From Micromussa lordhowensis (lineage: Eukaryota; Cnidaria; Anthozoa; Scleractinia; Lobophylliidae): DNA of 64,000 nt. The DNA is taken from assembly GCA_964020085.1 (NCBI GenBank), contig OZ026608.1, positions 20,212,123-20,276,122 on the forward strand, read 5' to 3'. Numbering within the stretch: position 1 is the first letter of the stretch; each line of letters begins with the position of its first letter. The notes below the pieces were generated by a model. That model saw nothing but the letters and a program-made list of their open reading frames with translations. It was not told the DNA's origin and did no database searches. The translations under genes and the position numbers were made by a program. Below are positions 52,901 through 63,300 of this stretch, piece after piece.

Positions 52901-55900
52901 TCTTTTCTTAGTAAATACTTTGACTATAATGCTGAACTAGGGGACACCTATGGTACACCAAGATCTGGCCCTCTTGACCCTTGAAGCCCCAATAGTGCCC
53001 ACATCATAACCAATTGTGAATATTTCATCAATTTCTATGAATTTTTGCCCAAGAATTGTCTTGGCAAAAATCTGCTCATTGAAGTCATAAAATTATAACC
53101 CTCTCCTACCTAGGATATGGTTGACCACCCCCACAATGTTTCAATTTCTTTTTTGAGATGCACATAGGGTGCAAGAGTTACTGCACATTATGCTGTGCTC
53201 TAAGAGCTGCAAAATAAGATATAGTTTAGGGGCATACCTAAGACAAAAGAAGATTGGTACATTTTTGGAAGTTTTCATTTTTGCATTTTAAACTCATTTC
53301 TCTCAAAATAAATAACAAAATAAAATAAAATAAATAACATGAAGCAGATTTGGCAAAATAAAGTGTTCACAGGTTCATTGCAAAGTATAGCGATCATCTG
53401 TGAATTAGTTAAGAGTTTCCACATTTTGGCAATCAGTTTTTTTGTATATGCCTGATCATGTCTTCAATTTTCTTGCCCAATGGCCTGTGGGGGGGGGGGG
53501 GGCAGTAATAGTGCAGTGATGAGAGTGTACTCCTCTCCCCAATGCGGCTCTGGTTCAATTCCAGCCCAGTGCCATGTGGATTGAGTTTGTTGTTGGTTCT
53601 CGCCCTGCTCTGAGGGTTTTCTCCGGGTTCTCAAGTCTTCCTCTCTCCACAAAAGCCAACATCTGATCTCCAAACCCTAATCTGACCAGCAAGGCTGTGG
53701 TCTAAGAAAAATTACAAGGAACCCAAAGGTTCCTAACCATGAAACCCTGCCCAGCACTTAAGCGTCTACTAAAAACTAAGTTCTCCCAGTCACCCAAAGG
53801 CAAAAGCTGGTTGCCAGTGGCACCTGAGCACTTCTAGAGGACTCGCATGAAAACCGCTTAACGCTGATGTGGCTTCCTCGCCATATATTATTTTAACCTC
53901 CCTTCACCAATACAGTCTAAAAACATGTTTTACCCCTTACTTATATTTTACATCACTGATGTTCTACTGTGCTATTTGCAGGATAATCAGAATGATCACA
54001 ATCCCGGTACCCCTGGGGAAGGCGATAGTCAGTTTAGCAATTTACTGCCCTTTTCGCAAGATAACGTGAGTGCTAGCTAATTTGTCTATAATGACGTTTA
54101 ATGTACATCTGCGCTTTACACGTCTGTATAGAGATTGAAGAATGCCATGTAGGGTGATAGCACAAGTCACATGTAGTTCCTGTAATGAACTTTTTGTAGG
54201 AGTTCCACTGTATTCACTTCTAAACTTAATTTCTTTTGTGAAGTCATTTAACATGTAATATTTCATTTTCGTTTACTGTTAGTACACTTTACATGTGGAC
54301 GAGTATCTACTGTCTTTCAGTCGCTTTAAAAGTTCATGCAAATTTAAGCATTGTAAGCGGTGAAATAAAACCGTGTAGATTGTAGATAAGAAGCTTCGGT
54401 TGGAACTGTGAAAAAGGAAAAGTTTTAGGCTTAAAAATGATGAAGTATCAACCGTCAGGGCTGAAACTTCGGTGCAGAACGGCATCCTGGATTTTGTGAG
54501 AACACTAATGCTATTTTTAGCTACAGGTTAACAAAAGTAAACTTGTAACTGGGATGCCCGTCTTAAGGTTATTAAGCGCTATTTAAATTAAGATTAAACT
54601 GCCTTAACTATGATAAGCTTACAAGTTAAAGGTTAAATTTTACAAGCTCTTTCTTGGTTGTTGTTTACCTCTTGTAATGTGGCTTAAATATTGTGCTGTT
54701 TGTAAACAACTAAACTGGCCAAGCTAATTACGAACTAGTTAAGAGGCTTAAAATTAAGCTTAACACAAGATTTGAACAGGCAATTAAAATAAACTTGAAG
54801 CTGATAAGTATGTCTTCATCAGTGTTCCGTTCTTGTAATTTAAGCTTATACACTTCCAAGGAATAAGCTTACTATTCAATAAGCTTACTATTTAACACTA
54901 ATTTTCAAATTAAACAAGACAAATTGAAGTTTGATAAGCTTATTTGGCACCTGCTGTTATGTACAGCTTCTTGTCCAACCATCAACATTCCCTCGTGTTA
55001 GAGATCTGTAAAAATTAGCAAAAAACTCAAATGATTGATGCGTGACACTATGGTGATAAACTAAATCTGTGTCTGAAAAGGCGGTCAGATAGTAGTACTA
55101 GTTCCCCTCGTGTTAGGCCGAGTTCCGACCGGAGCCTGGAAACGACCAAGTTTGGTTGAAAACTTTTTTTTGGAAAAAGGAAGAGCCAAAATCGATTATT
55201 TCGTGTTTTTATTAATGTTGCACACCTAGTCATACTCAAATTAAATTACTTTTCGTTTATCACTTTTTATTTACACTGTGGCTATATGACCGACAGGCGA
55301 TCATGGTTTTAATTAGACTAGATGACCGGCAGTGAAACAATTATTTTATGGAGTAAAACAACGTAACAGGAACATCTTGATTCCAAGAGGAATCGAACCC
55401 GGGTCGCCCGCATAACAAGCGATACTCATGACCACTGCGCCAACGCAGCTGAGTGGCAATTGTCGGAATTTTTTGAGTATGTATCGTGTTACCCTTACCA
55501 TTATTGAAAGCTAACCCGGTGCGCTATTGAGGCTAACCGGAGTGCTATTTAGCCTAAACTACGAAAACGTTTTGACTGTCGGTCATTTAGTCTATTGAAA
55601 ACATGACCGGTTGCCGGTCATTTAGACACCTCGTTTTATTTAACTTCATTTTTTAATATTACATTATTAGTTTACAAAGCAGACAAAGTCTTTTCCCGTA
55701 ACAACCATAGGTCATGTGACACCATAACCACTTGAAAAACGTTGTTATTCATACGTTCACGCCATTCTTTCATTGATCATAAATCGCTCGGTTAAACGAC
55801 CAGCCAAGTTTATGAGGAGGATTTCCTAATAACTCACGACTTCCTGTAATAGCGGTAGCGATGCCTCTGAGCAGATGGAGTGGAGGCTCCGATTTTCAGC

Positions 55901-55954
55901 GGTCGTTTGTAATACTTTATAATTCTTGTTTGTTTGCAGACATTTCCAAGTTAA
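34960..55954 (+). CDS. SSBP3: Single-stranded DNA-binding protein, SSBP2/3/4 (SSDP) family
   Basis: A nuclear co-factor that binds and stabilises LDB/Chip in LIM-homeodomain and Wnt (Pygo/BCL9) complexes. Eighteen coding exons, all phase-consistent: 34960-35015, 35236-35308, 35446-35507, 35788-35872, 40001-40117, 41858-41929, 42617-42643, 43235-43303, 43873-43960, 44246-44298, 44737-44798, 49199-49232, 49683-49725, 50475-50545, 50806-50872, 52820-52851, 53982-54065 and 55940-55954. The product is 369 residues (human SSBP3 388). Exons 1-4 form the LUFS/LisH domain: [20 protein letters not shown], then [14 protein letters not shown] and [20 protein letters not shown]. The remainder is Pro/Gly/Met-rich ([48 protein letters not shown]) and ends PFSQDNTFPS, compared with human SFQNDNYSPS. 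The single invertebrate gene is equally related to SSBP2, 3 and 4, so the symbol is approximate. The 4.1-kb intron 4 and 4.4-kb intron 11 hold only repeats. Confidence 0.95.
40183..41350. mobile_element. 1.17-kb TIR element in SSBP intron 5
   Basis: The left end ggggtggaccatttgatttt, then tgatgggggggttg, is mirrored by aaccccccatcgaaaatcaa, then atggtccacctctt at the right. Next to both ends are gatatttttt words. No transposase reading frame is recognisable. Confidence 0.7.
42138..42412 (+). mobile_element. Dispersed non-autonomous element family A, copy 3
   Basis: Same orientation as copy 2 (19604-19902) but more diverged: aaaaactggatcattggata, then ccattggcttaaccatcatgg, then ggagtaattgttaat. 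It lies in SSBP intron 6. Confidence 0.75.
42577..42605 (+). repeat. (AT)n-rich microsatellite
   Basis: atatatatgataatatatat immediately upstream of the acceptor of the 27-bp SSBP exon 7. Confidence 0.7.
43400..43673 (-). mobile_element. tRNA-headed SINE family B, copy 2
   Basis: Body blocks taaatttgttggtaccca, cacctgggttgag and tgtcttgccgaagaacacaa match copies 1 and 3. Its minus-strand head gtggctttatggttaatgca fits an A-box. In SSBP intron 8. Confidence 0.75.
45114..46150. repeat. 1.04-kb near-perfect inverted repeat
   Basis: The left arm 45114-45612 (499 bp) and right arm 45653-46150 (498 bp) are reverse complements around a 40-bp spacer. By eye I find a single-base indel (the a-run near 45410) and one substitution (near 45242/46022), so identity is above 99%. 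Each arm holds an open stretch reading [20 protein letters not shown]. The right-arm copy is open for 88 codons on the minus strand (46006-45740), while the left-arm copy is cut by the indel. It sits in SSBP intron 11, so the spliced product is unaffected. Confidence 0.93.
49988..50285 (+). mobile_element. tRNA-headed SINE family B, copy 3
   Basis: The only plus-strand copy. Head gtggcctcatggttactgtg (A-box-like) and cgagtttgagccct (B-box-like), then ttgtgttcttgggcaagact, aaatttaatgttgggggtaa and the tail gatgggccacttggct. In SSBP intron 13. Confidence 0.75.
50881..51370 (+). mobile_element. Tandem pair of 244-bp palindromic elements
   Basis: Copies at 50881-51124 and 51125-51370 both begin tatttaacaaat.aagaagcc and end gctttttctatgtttta-like. 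Within each, gtgtattacactgtgataaa is mirrored by ttaacacagtgtaatacac or tttatcacagtgtaatacac, and gaaatgtagaaaac by gttttctacatt. Each copy can fold almost end to end. In SSBP intron 15. Confidence 0.85.
51876..52023. repeat. Foldback sequence, arms about 60 bp
   Basis: tttcgatattttaaaattca is mirrored by tgaattttaatatctcgaaa, and caatagacctca by tgaggtctattg, with ctctggggaataa / ttattccccagag nearest the loop. In SSBP intron 15. Confidence 0.8.
53495..53860 (+). mobile_element. tRNA-derived SINE
   Basis: taatagtgcagtgatgagag (A-box-like) and ctctggttcaattcc (B-box-like) are followed by a conserved-looking body (gctctgagggttttctccgg) ending cacctgagcacttctagag. A poly-G tract precedes it. 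In SSBP intron 16. Confidence 0.65.
54600..54960 (+). repeat. Cluster of TAAGCTTA words
   Basis: At least six taagctt(a/t) octamer-like words occur within about 350 bp (near 54617, 54755, 54841, 54866, 54882, 54938) in AT-rich SSBP intron 17. It may be a degenerate short-period satellite or the end of an element. Confidence 0.45.
55380..55455 (-). mobile_element. tRNA-like SINE head
   Basis: Minus strand ttggcgcagtggtcatgag (A-box) and gggttcgattcc (B-box), about 45 nt apart. The would-be acceptor stems do not pair, so it is a SINE or tRNA relic and not a working tRNA. In SSBP intron 17. Confidence 0.6.
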
Positions 55955-55978
55955 AGTGAACATTAACAGGCTTTTAAA
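55940..55978 (+). other. SSBP3: SSBP terminal coding exon with downstream splice donor
   Basis: Acceptor TTTGCAG, then ACA TTT CCA AGT TAA (product tail TFPS). Twenty-four bases after the stop a consensus GTGAGT occurs, and an acceptor TTCTACAG at 56731-56738 could take it up. The 3'UTR may therefore be spliced to the segment at 56739. Confidence 0.6.
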
Positions 55979-56738
55979 GTGAGTTGAATTATTTTTAAGA
56001 AAGTAAATGGTGTGTAAGCAGAAGGTGATTTCTTAACTGTGGTTACAGGTAGCAAATGACTTATGGTTGGCTCTGAAAACCATTGCTGTGAAACGTTTTC
56101 AGTCGGGAAAGAAGTGCCCTTTTTAGCAACTGTTTCCAATTACATTAGATCAAACAATTCACACGTTCACTAATGTATGGAGTGAATGAAGTACTATGGA
56201 TACAGTGTACTTTTAAAAAAGTGCAGGCTTGGCCGGCGATAGTCAAGATGTAGTCTCATTAAATTCTTAACTGTTTCTAATGTTAATATCATTTCGTTGG
56301 CAAACGAGGTTTCCTCCTCTTGACTGCAATATGATTCAGCTATAGGGCGAGCAAATAATTTAGATTTTTTCATATTCTCAATAATTATATATTTCTTGTT
56401 TGCGCTTTGTGAGGGCATAAGAAATTCGTTCGTGGGATTTGCCTGCTTGATAATTGTAGTTCTCCAAGAACTCGCTATGCCGGTGAGGTAAGCCAGGCTT
56501 TCACAAACTTTACGTAGTTTCATGGCGACAAGCCGACGAAGTAATTTCGGCGAAAGCTCCTGTTGCTTCGGATGTCGAAAGGAGTCGGAAAGTATTCGGG
56601 TTTATCTTCATACATTTGCAGGAAAAGGGCAGACTAAATGTTGTTGTTATCTGCGTGCGTGTTCCTTCGAGCATTTTTGTGTGATTAAAGTTATTAGTCC
56701 CTGGACAGTCTTGATTAACAGTTTACTTTTTTCTACAG

Positions 56739-56858
56739 GATCACTGCGAATCCGTTGCGATCTTAAAGATCAAAGAAAGCATGCAAGAAGAAGCTAGAAG
56801 ATTTGAAAATACCGACGGAACAACGACAGATCATCAAGGCGATTTCTTCATGCAATAG
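56739..56858 (+). other. Possible alternative SSBP 3' exon
   Basis: Opens after a strong acceptor (ttttttctacag). If joined directly to exon 17 it stays in frame for 39 codons and ends TTTDHQGDFFMQ with a TAG (56856-56858). It could instead be only a 3'UTR exon after the TFPS stop. Its composition (many E, R, K) is unlike other SSBP C-termini, so the UTR reading is preferred. Confidence 0.35.
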
Positions 56859-59800
56859 CAGCCAGAGAGCTTATGTCTTTGTATATTCATCATCCGACAT
56901 TATCAGAGGATTTGTAGTAAACTGCAGTACCGACAGGTTTGGACTCAAGAGTTAGGAACAAATCCTACAACCAGTCAAACCTTGCTTATACTAAGGACCC
57001 GCTTCTCTTATGCTCTGTGGTTTAGCGTTTTAAATTCCACGCGTGACGCCGTTTGCTTGACTGCAGCGCTTAAGATAACGAGGAGTCCACAAGGGCCTGA
57101 GAATAAAGAGCCCTCACTTCGCGGACTCGATTCTTCCCTTGCTGGAAAGACGCCTGTAACTAGACCCGAAAAACACCATACAGTACTGATAACGAAGCTC
57201 TGCAGAGATCCGTGTAGCGTCTCTGATTGGTTGTTTCTCGGTTTTGAATTTTCGCGCGCAATTTACAACCAAGCAGAGAGGCTACACAAATCACTGAAAA
57301 TCTACGTCATCACCATGAGCAAGGAGCTTAGCAGACAACGTCGACGACGGCAACGGCAACGAGAACATCGCCAAACAGAAGATTTATAATGAGCAGTACA
57401 ATGGTTTTGCACGTGCGTTATAAATCTTTGTCAATTTCTTTGCCGTCCTCGGCCAAGCGTCTACGTGGTGAAATGACCAACTTCTGCGTAGAGGAACGCG
57501 AACGGCGACGACTAATTTTTCGTATTTTCATTGGGAATTGAACGCTGTCATTCCATATTTAGCCTGAGCGCGTTTTTAGGGCCAATTGGCTTACTGAGCA
57601 GATCTAGGCAATTGCTAATTTCGCTGGTAAAATATCAAGTCAGGTTTTGACTGAGCGCCCTCCTCGGCGTGTCCTTTGTGATCTTCGGGTATAGTTGCAG
57701 ATGTCTTCCTAGCAAGGAATGGATTAAGCTGGCGAGGAGAGATGACTGTTTACTTGGGCCAAGCCTAGAATAGAATTTCTTTAAAATAAGGTTATATTAT
57801 ATAGAAAGGGAAAATATGTTTGTATAGATCTTTACCTACGTCGTGTGTAAGATATGTTGTCAGATGTTGGGTTCACGTGGGAGAATAATTGGGGAGGTAT
57901 GATCGGTAGCAAGGCTTTCCCGAAACTAAGAGGGCTTTTTAGAGATGCATGCTCTGACGGATCAAATACAGATACTTGACAGTTTCTAGGAAACCCAGTG
58001 ACATTGATTTGTAGCCGAACGAAAAGAATATTCAGCTCGAAGTAACGAGGAGCTTGGAGGGTTTGCTTCCGAATGTTTCGTGAAGTTCTTTGCTCTGGCT
58101 CGGCTTGTTACTTGGGGTTTCGAAGTACGGTATGCCGAAGCAATCTTTGATTTTCCGCGAAAATTTATTTTCCCTGGCCCTATACCTCGCATCAATTCCT
58201 CCACCACAGGAATTAAATTCAGAAGAAAATCCCCAAAGGGTATGAGTTCGAAATTGGGAATGCTATATAGTTTCTGTTAGGCGGTGGTCTTAGCGGGTTA
58301 GCTGGTGCGAGAACTTGTGTACATGCGTTATTTGTAGACTTGCAGGGAAATAAGATTTAGCACACATGGATATACCTAATTATCGCTCTTGGAAACGTTT
58401 AATCTTAACTGCGCTTTGTAAAGGAAGATCTGATTGCTTTTCGGTCATCTCGTCAGCGACTCTCTCTCTATCTACGGTCAAGCCACAAACATTAATAGCT
58501 GTTTTGTAAGGGTGAATGGCCGCCATATTTAAGCTAGGTAGAAATTTAATAGACTCGAGTAGAAAATTCACGAAGCTTGTGAATTAAGTGCTTCGCGGAA
58601 CCGGCGAATTTCTAAACGTGTTTAGGTATATTTAAACTTTTAAGAAAGGCCTAGTGCAAACGAAAACCTTTACATACAGCGAACGTATTGCAGTCTGTCG
58701 TCAATATATTTGCATAATATTCAAGTTCCATCTTTTCTAGTGTTCCACGTCCTCTGTCATTTGCAGCCTTGTCTAATTAGAGGTTGGTCACTCAGGGAAG
58801 GAGGGTTAAGACGCCACAGCTGCTTAAGACCATTGAAGCACGTCTCAAAAAATGATTCGTTGAGATTTTCTCCAAACCAAGCTAGCATTTTTGTGGTGAT
58901 TCGGGAATCATGGATTGCTTGCTTGCCCACGTTCATTTCGCCACCCAACAAAACCTTTGTTTATCCACAACTGTAGCTATGTAATAATTGAAAAAAAAAA
59001 TAAAATGTTTTCTCTGGGAAGAAATTCAAGGGGGGTTTCCACATAACGCTGAAGAATATCTGATTATTATGAATGAAAAAGTATGATTGACGTGAGATAA
59101 TTTGAAAGGAACCAATTTGAAAAGTCAAAAAATTAACCTTCTGCAGTGATTGTATACATAAATATATTCCTTAGCCGTTATAGGCTTTGCAGACTCTTCA
59201 AAATAGCATGTTATAAATCTGTATAAAGATCAACTCCTATATGTAATTGTCTTTCTTTAAGTACGCTTATACAATTTGTGATCATGTTGATATTAAAGAA
59301 ATTGCCATATAATTTTAGAAAAAGCAAAAAAAAAAAAACGACTTGGTGTTTTCTGGCGTGATGGCTGTTTCAGTGTGTCACGTAGTTTGGTTTTTCAGGA
59401 GAGTTGCGGGACGGCTGAACAATGGTCAGCGGCTTGGGCAGTCACAAAACTATTCACAAAGTGGTCATTCTCGATCTCTTCCCCTTGTTGCTTTTCATTC
59501 TGTATACTTAAGGAAAAGAATCAGGGGCTAGAAATGAATAAATAACGTTCTTCACAATTGTTATTTTATTTATCAGTTGTCAATTGGTGAATCTTTGCTT
59601 TAGTCTGGGCTGCGGTTCTCCTTTCCTTGGTCACGCTTTTCTTTAGCCACCCTGCCAGCAGAGCCTCTATTCTCTGTGTTTTATCTTTGTTTTACAAAGC
59701 ATATTTACCGAAAGAAAAGGCTTTGCTTACAGAGCGGCGTTTTGCACGCGAGGCCCAAACGTGAGCTTCTATGCAGGCTAGGCTACTTTGTGTCATTATG

Positions 59801-60028
59801 TCATCGAATAGCATCCACCACGTGACTCGTACCCAGTCGCTATGTAGAGTTTTCCAACCTTGATAGATAGCGACTGGGTACGAGTCAGATTGACCACCAG
59901 ATATCTCCTGTTTCTGTATACATAATGTTAAGGTTTCCACAGAACGAATCTTGACCATTATCAATACTCTTCAGCTGATTCTTAACGCAAAGGAAGAGTA
60001 CACACAAAGTGATGTACAATATAATTTC
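56859..60028. other. Intergenic/3'UTR region between convergent SSBP and vitellogenin
   Basis: No recognised coding gene. AATAAA occurs at 57102-57107 and 58999-59004 and could end SSBP transcripts. A dispersed sequence of the type gacgacggcaacggcaacga lies near 57340-57560. A 65-bp hairpin is at 59823-59887. Confidence 0.5.
59823..59887. repeat. Hairpin with 21-bp perfect arms
   Basis: tgactcgtacccagtcgcta (plus one t) is exactly mirrored, with a 23-bp loop. Confidence 0.8.
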
Positions 60029-60034
60029 TTTATT
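60029..60034 (-). terminator. Poly(A) signal for vitellogenin
   Basis: AATAAA on the minus strand about 360 bp past the stop codon at 60391. The gap would be 3'UTR. Confidence 0.5.
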
Positions 60035-60390
60035 CGAATGCTATTCATTTTTAGTATGATCGGTTAATGTAATACAAGCAACAAAAACATTCTATCAGAC
60101 ATTAAAACGTGCTACTGTTTATCAAATCTAACACTGTAGTGCTAAATACTGATCATTTTAATTTTCATGACATTAAACTTCTCTTTATAAAAGAGAATTT
60201 ATTGAATTATGAAAAGTTGACCCCCTTAAACAAACAACAAAGTTAAAATCAAAATATAATTGAATGTCCCCTCAAATTGGTTTAAAAATGATCAATTCGA
60301 GCAGGACGTAATTTCATTAACTTCCTAACAATCATTGCGTCGTAAACGGTGTTGAGAAAATCATATCAGCGGTTCCACGTGAAGATCCGT

Positions 60391-63300
60391 TCAACGACCA
60401 CAGGAACTGCAGTCGCATTCTAGTTCCTCGCTAATGTTCTGCTCGTAGAATACGTCACTTCCGGTCAAGTCCAACGTGCGCTTTTCCATTTGCTTGAAAA
60501 TCTTGTCCGATTCGTCACTTCCGGTCTTCACGCACGTCATTGGGAAACGTGTCAATTTGGTCTTGGTAGCCTGGCACTCATCAAGGCAGCGAAGGACTGG
60601 GGTGGTTGGAAAGCAGTCATAGCTCTCTTCTTTGATGGTTTCACGTTCTAGTATGTACTCTTTCTTGAAATGACAGCCACCTAAAAGAACAGAGAGAGAT
60701 AAATCGTTTATTAAAAAATACAACAGAACATCTTTGATATTAGACATCCATGTTATGGTCATATGTTATCCACTGACCAGTATCACGTGACCATATCGCT
60801 GGCTCAGGTTTAAAACTCATCGAGGTCACGTGTTTTTTGAAGTTATCCCAGGCTCAAGCCAGGTTAACTCATAGCAGGAGCTCCGCTTTTAGGCTTGACT
60901 AAATCTATATATCAAGTCACGTACCTTTGAGGCACGTTTCTTCCGGCACCATCCACAAGTTTCCGTACTTGAGCCTGTCTTGGCTGCTGTACACCTTACC
61001 CATGGGTGTTTTTAGGTCACGGAACTGCTCGGCGTTACAGTCGCCACACATACCGCACGTGCGGTTGAAAAAGTATGGAGAAACACGCACATCAATCTGT
61101 AGGAATTAAAGCGGGTAACAACGTTACTTTACGTGAACCTACACCCTGGTAAAAAATTAGAAGGCATTTTTGTAAGACTCGTGCAAGAGAGGATGGAAAA
61201 TAAGAGAGTTAATTCTCCTTATACATAGACTTTATACGCAAGGTAATCTCTCTCGGGTTATTTATAGATCACGCTTGATTCGTATTTAACAGATTTGAAA
61301 TTACGTTCATTCGTCTAGTCAGTCTAGTTTATGTCAATTTCTTGAATGTCACGCTCGATGTGGAGGTGCTTATTGGAAAAGGGGTGGTTGTTAAGAAAAC
61401 GGCGCTCAAGAAGGAGCGCTCTTTAGAAAGGGGAACTCATTGAGAGAGGTTGCTGAATCGAATCATTACTGTATTTGTTTACGTACCTTGCTTCCTCGAA
61501 CCATCTCTAATTCCAAACCAACATCGCAGGACACATGCAACTCTTCTTTTTCTGGCTCCACGAAGATTGTGGCGACGTTCTTCAAGCGGAATAAGTTCTT
61601 AGGCATGTCGACAATCTCCCCGTTCACCTGCAAGATACCACGATAAAATGTTACATTATTATTCTATCGGAATATTCAAATGGAAAGCTTCCGGCAAGCG
61701 GGCAAAAGGGAACCAAATTCTGGGCTGTGATTGGCTATAACTTTCTCAAACTCATTAATAATTCATCAGGTTAAAACAAAGAAAATCACAACCGTGAAGG
61801 AGGTTTGGATACCCGGTGTTAATTAGCATAGATTTTGACGATTTTACCTCTCCGTTTTCTCCTTAGTTTTTGTTTCGATTGAGAAGATATATCAAACACT
61901 CGAGACAGTGTTTCATCGGCTATCCAAACACCTCGAATTTCGTCAAAAATACTCCGCTGCGCGTCGTATTTTCAACTCTCTTTTCGGTGTTTGGATATCC
62001 CGATGAAACACTCACTCGTGTTTGATATATTACATCCAAACCGGAATGCGCTTTATAGGGGTAACCAGGAGTTTCCCGCTGGTGTCATGAAATAAATCCT
62101 TTAATGATCAAGCTTGCTCGGTCAAGATGACTGGATATTGACCACGTTCTATTTTGCATATTCATGGCTACGTCTCGGTCCACGAACTCGCAAAGACCTG
62201 AGAATCTGGTCGTCGGAGCGATTCGCTCCGACGAAGGGCTAACGCTCGAAACGTCAGCTTCCGAATCTCTTTACGGTGGCCAATTCACATTATCAACCCA
62301 GTTGATAAAACCAAATTATCTTGTAATACTACCACCGACGCAGCACCACAGTTCCTTTAGAAACTTGCCCCCTACTTCATATTAACTGAGCGTGCAGAAC
62401 TAAGTAATTCCCCGTTACATTCTATTATCTCTCACTAATACTCGTAACTTTCTATCGCAATTCACGAGTTAAAAACCAACCTGTATTTGATATTTGCCAT
62501 CGACCAAATGCTCAATACGTATCTTTTCCTTCTCAACAAATATTTCGATGACTTTCTTGTCGGGTACCTCAGTTTCTTTGGATATCAGCACCATAAATGT
62601 GTTGTTCTTTGTGCAGTCTTTCACCAGTACGTGCTTGCAGTGGCCTGGTAACGAATACTGGAACTCGACGTCATCGAATGTCTTGAATGAGTCATGGTCC
62701 ACTCTGCAGACCGCTGAAAATCAAAACATAGCACAGCGGTCAAATGTACAGAGCATGTGCAGTCCAGGCCAAAACGACTGCTGTAAAGCTTGTTCCATTT
62801 TTTCAGTCAAATTCTCTATTTTCAAGCCAAAAGTACTGACATTCACTAAAGATGCAAGCTTCTAATTTAAGTAATTAATTTTGGACGCTTTACTGCTTGA
62901 TAAGTAATGCTACAGTGTACATATCACGTGCACACCAAGTGAAATGTTTGGGTGCATCAGCGTCTACTCACGTGCAGGAACAGCCAGCATGTGCATTAGG
63001 GTGCTGTAGTAGTTGGAGCCACGTGGTATAAAGCCATCTGTTTCGAATTGCACGTTATCCATTTTTAGCAGGCAAGTTGGCGTTTTAACTTCAAGGTCAA
63101 CGAGCTCTTCAGTTCTGAATTTCACTGTAAAGTCAACTTTGTTTTGCTGAATTTTACCCCGTCGGTAGTCGCTGAACCTGTGAAGTACACAAAACACACC
63201 ATTTCTAAGTAAGTTAAAAAGCTACTTAGAAAGTACTTAGTTAATTGGAAAAAAAAGAAACTTAAAAAGTTACTTAGATCAGTCACAAACAGCTTTGGTT

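Noticed and set aside
55380..55455. tRNA gene candidate on the minus strand
   Set aside because: A- and B-box words are present but the acceptor stem does not pair, so it is treated as a SINE head.
57300..57390. Arginine-rich coding exon (RQRRRRQRQRE)
   Set aside because: It is the dispersed gacgacggcaacggcaac repeat read in one frame, not a gene.
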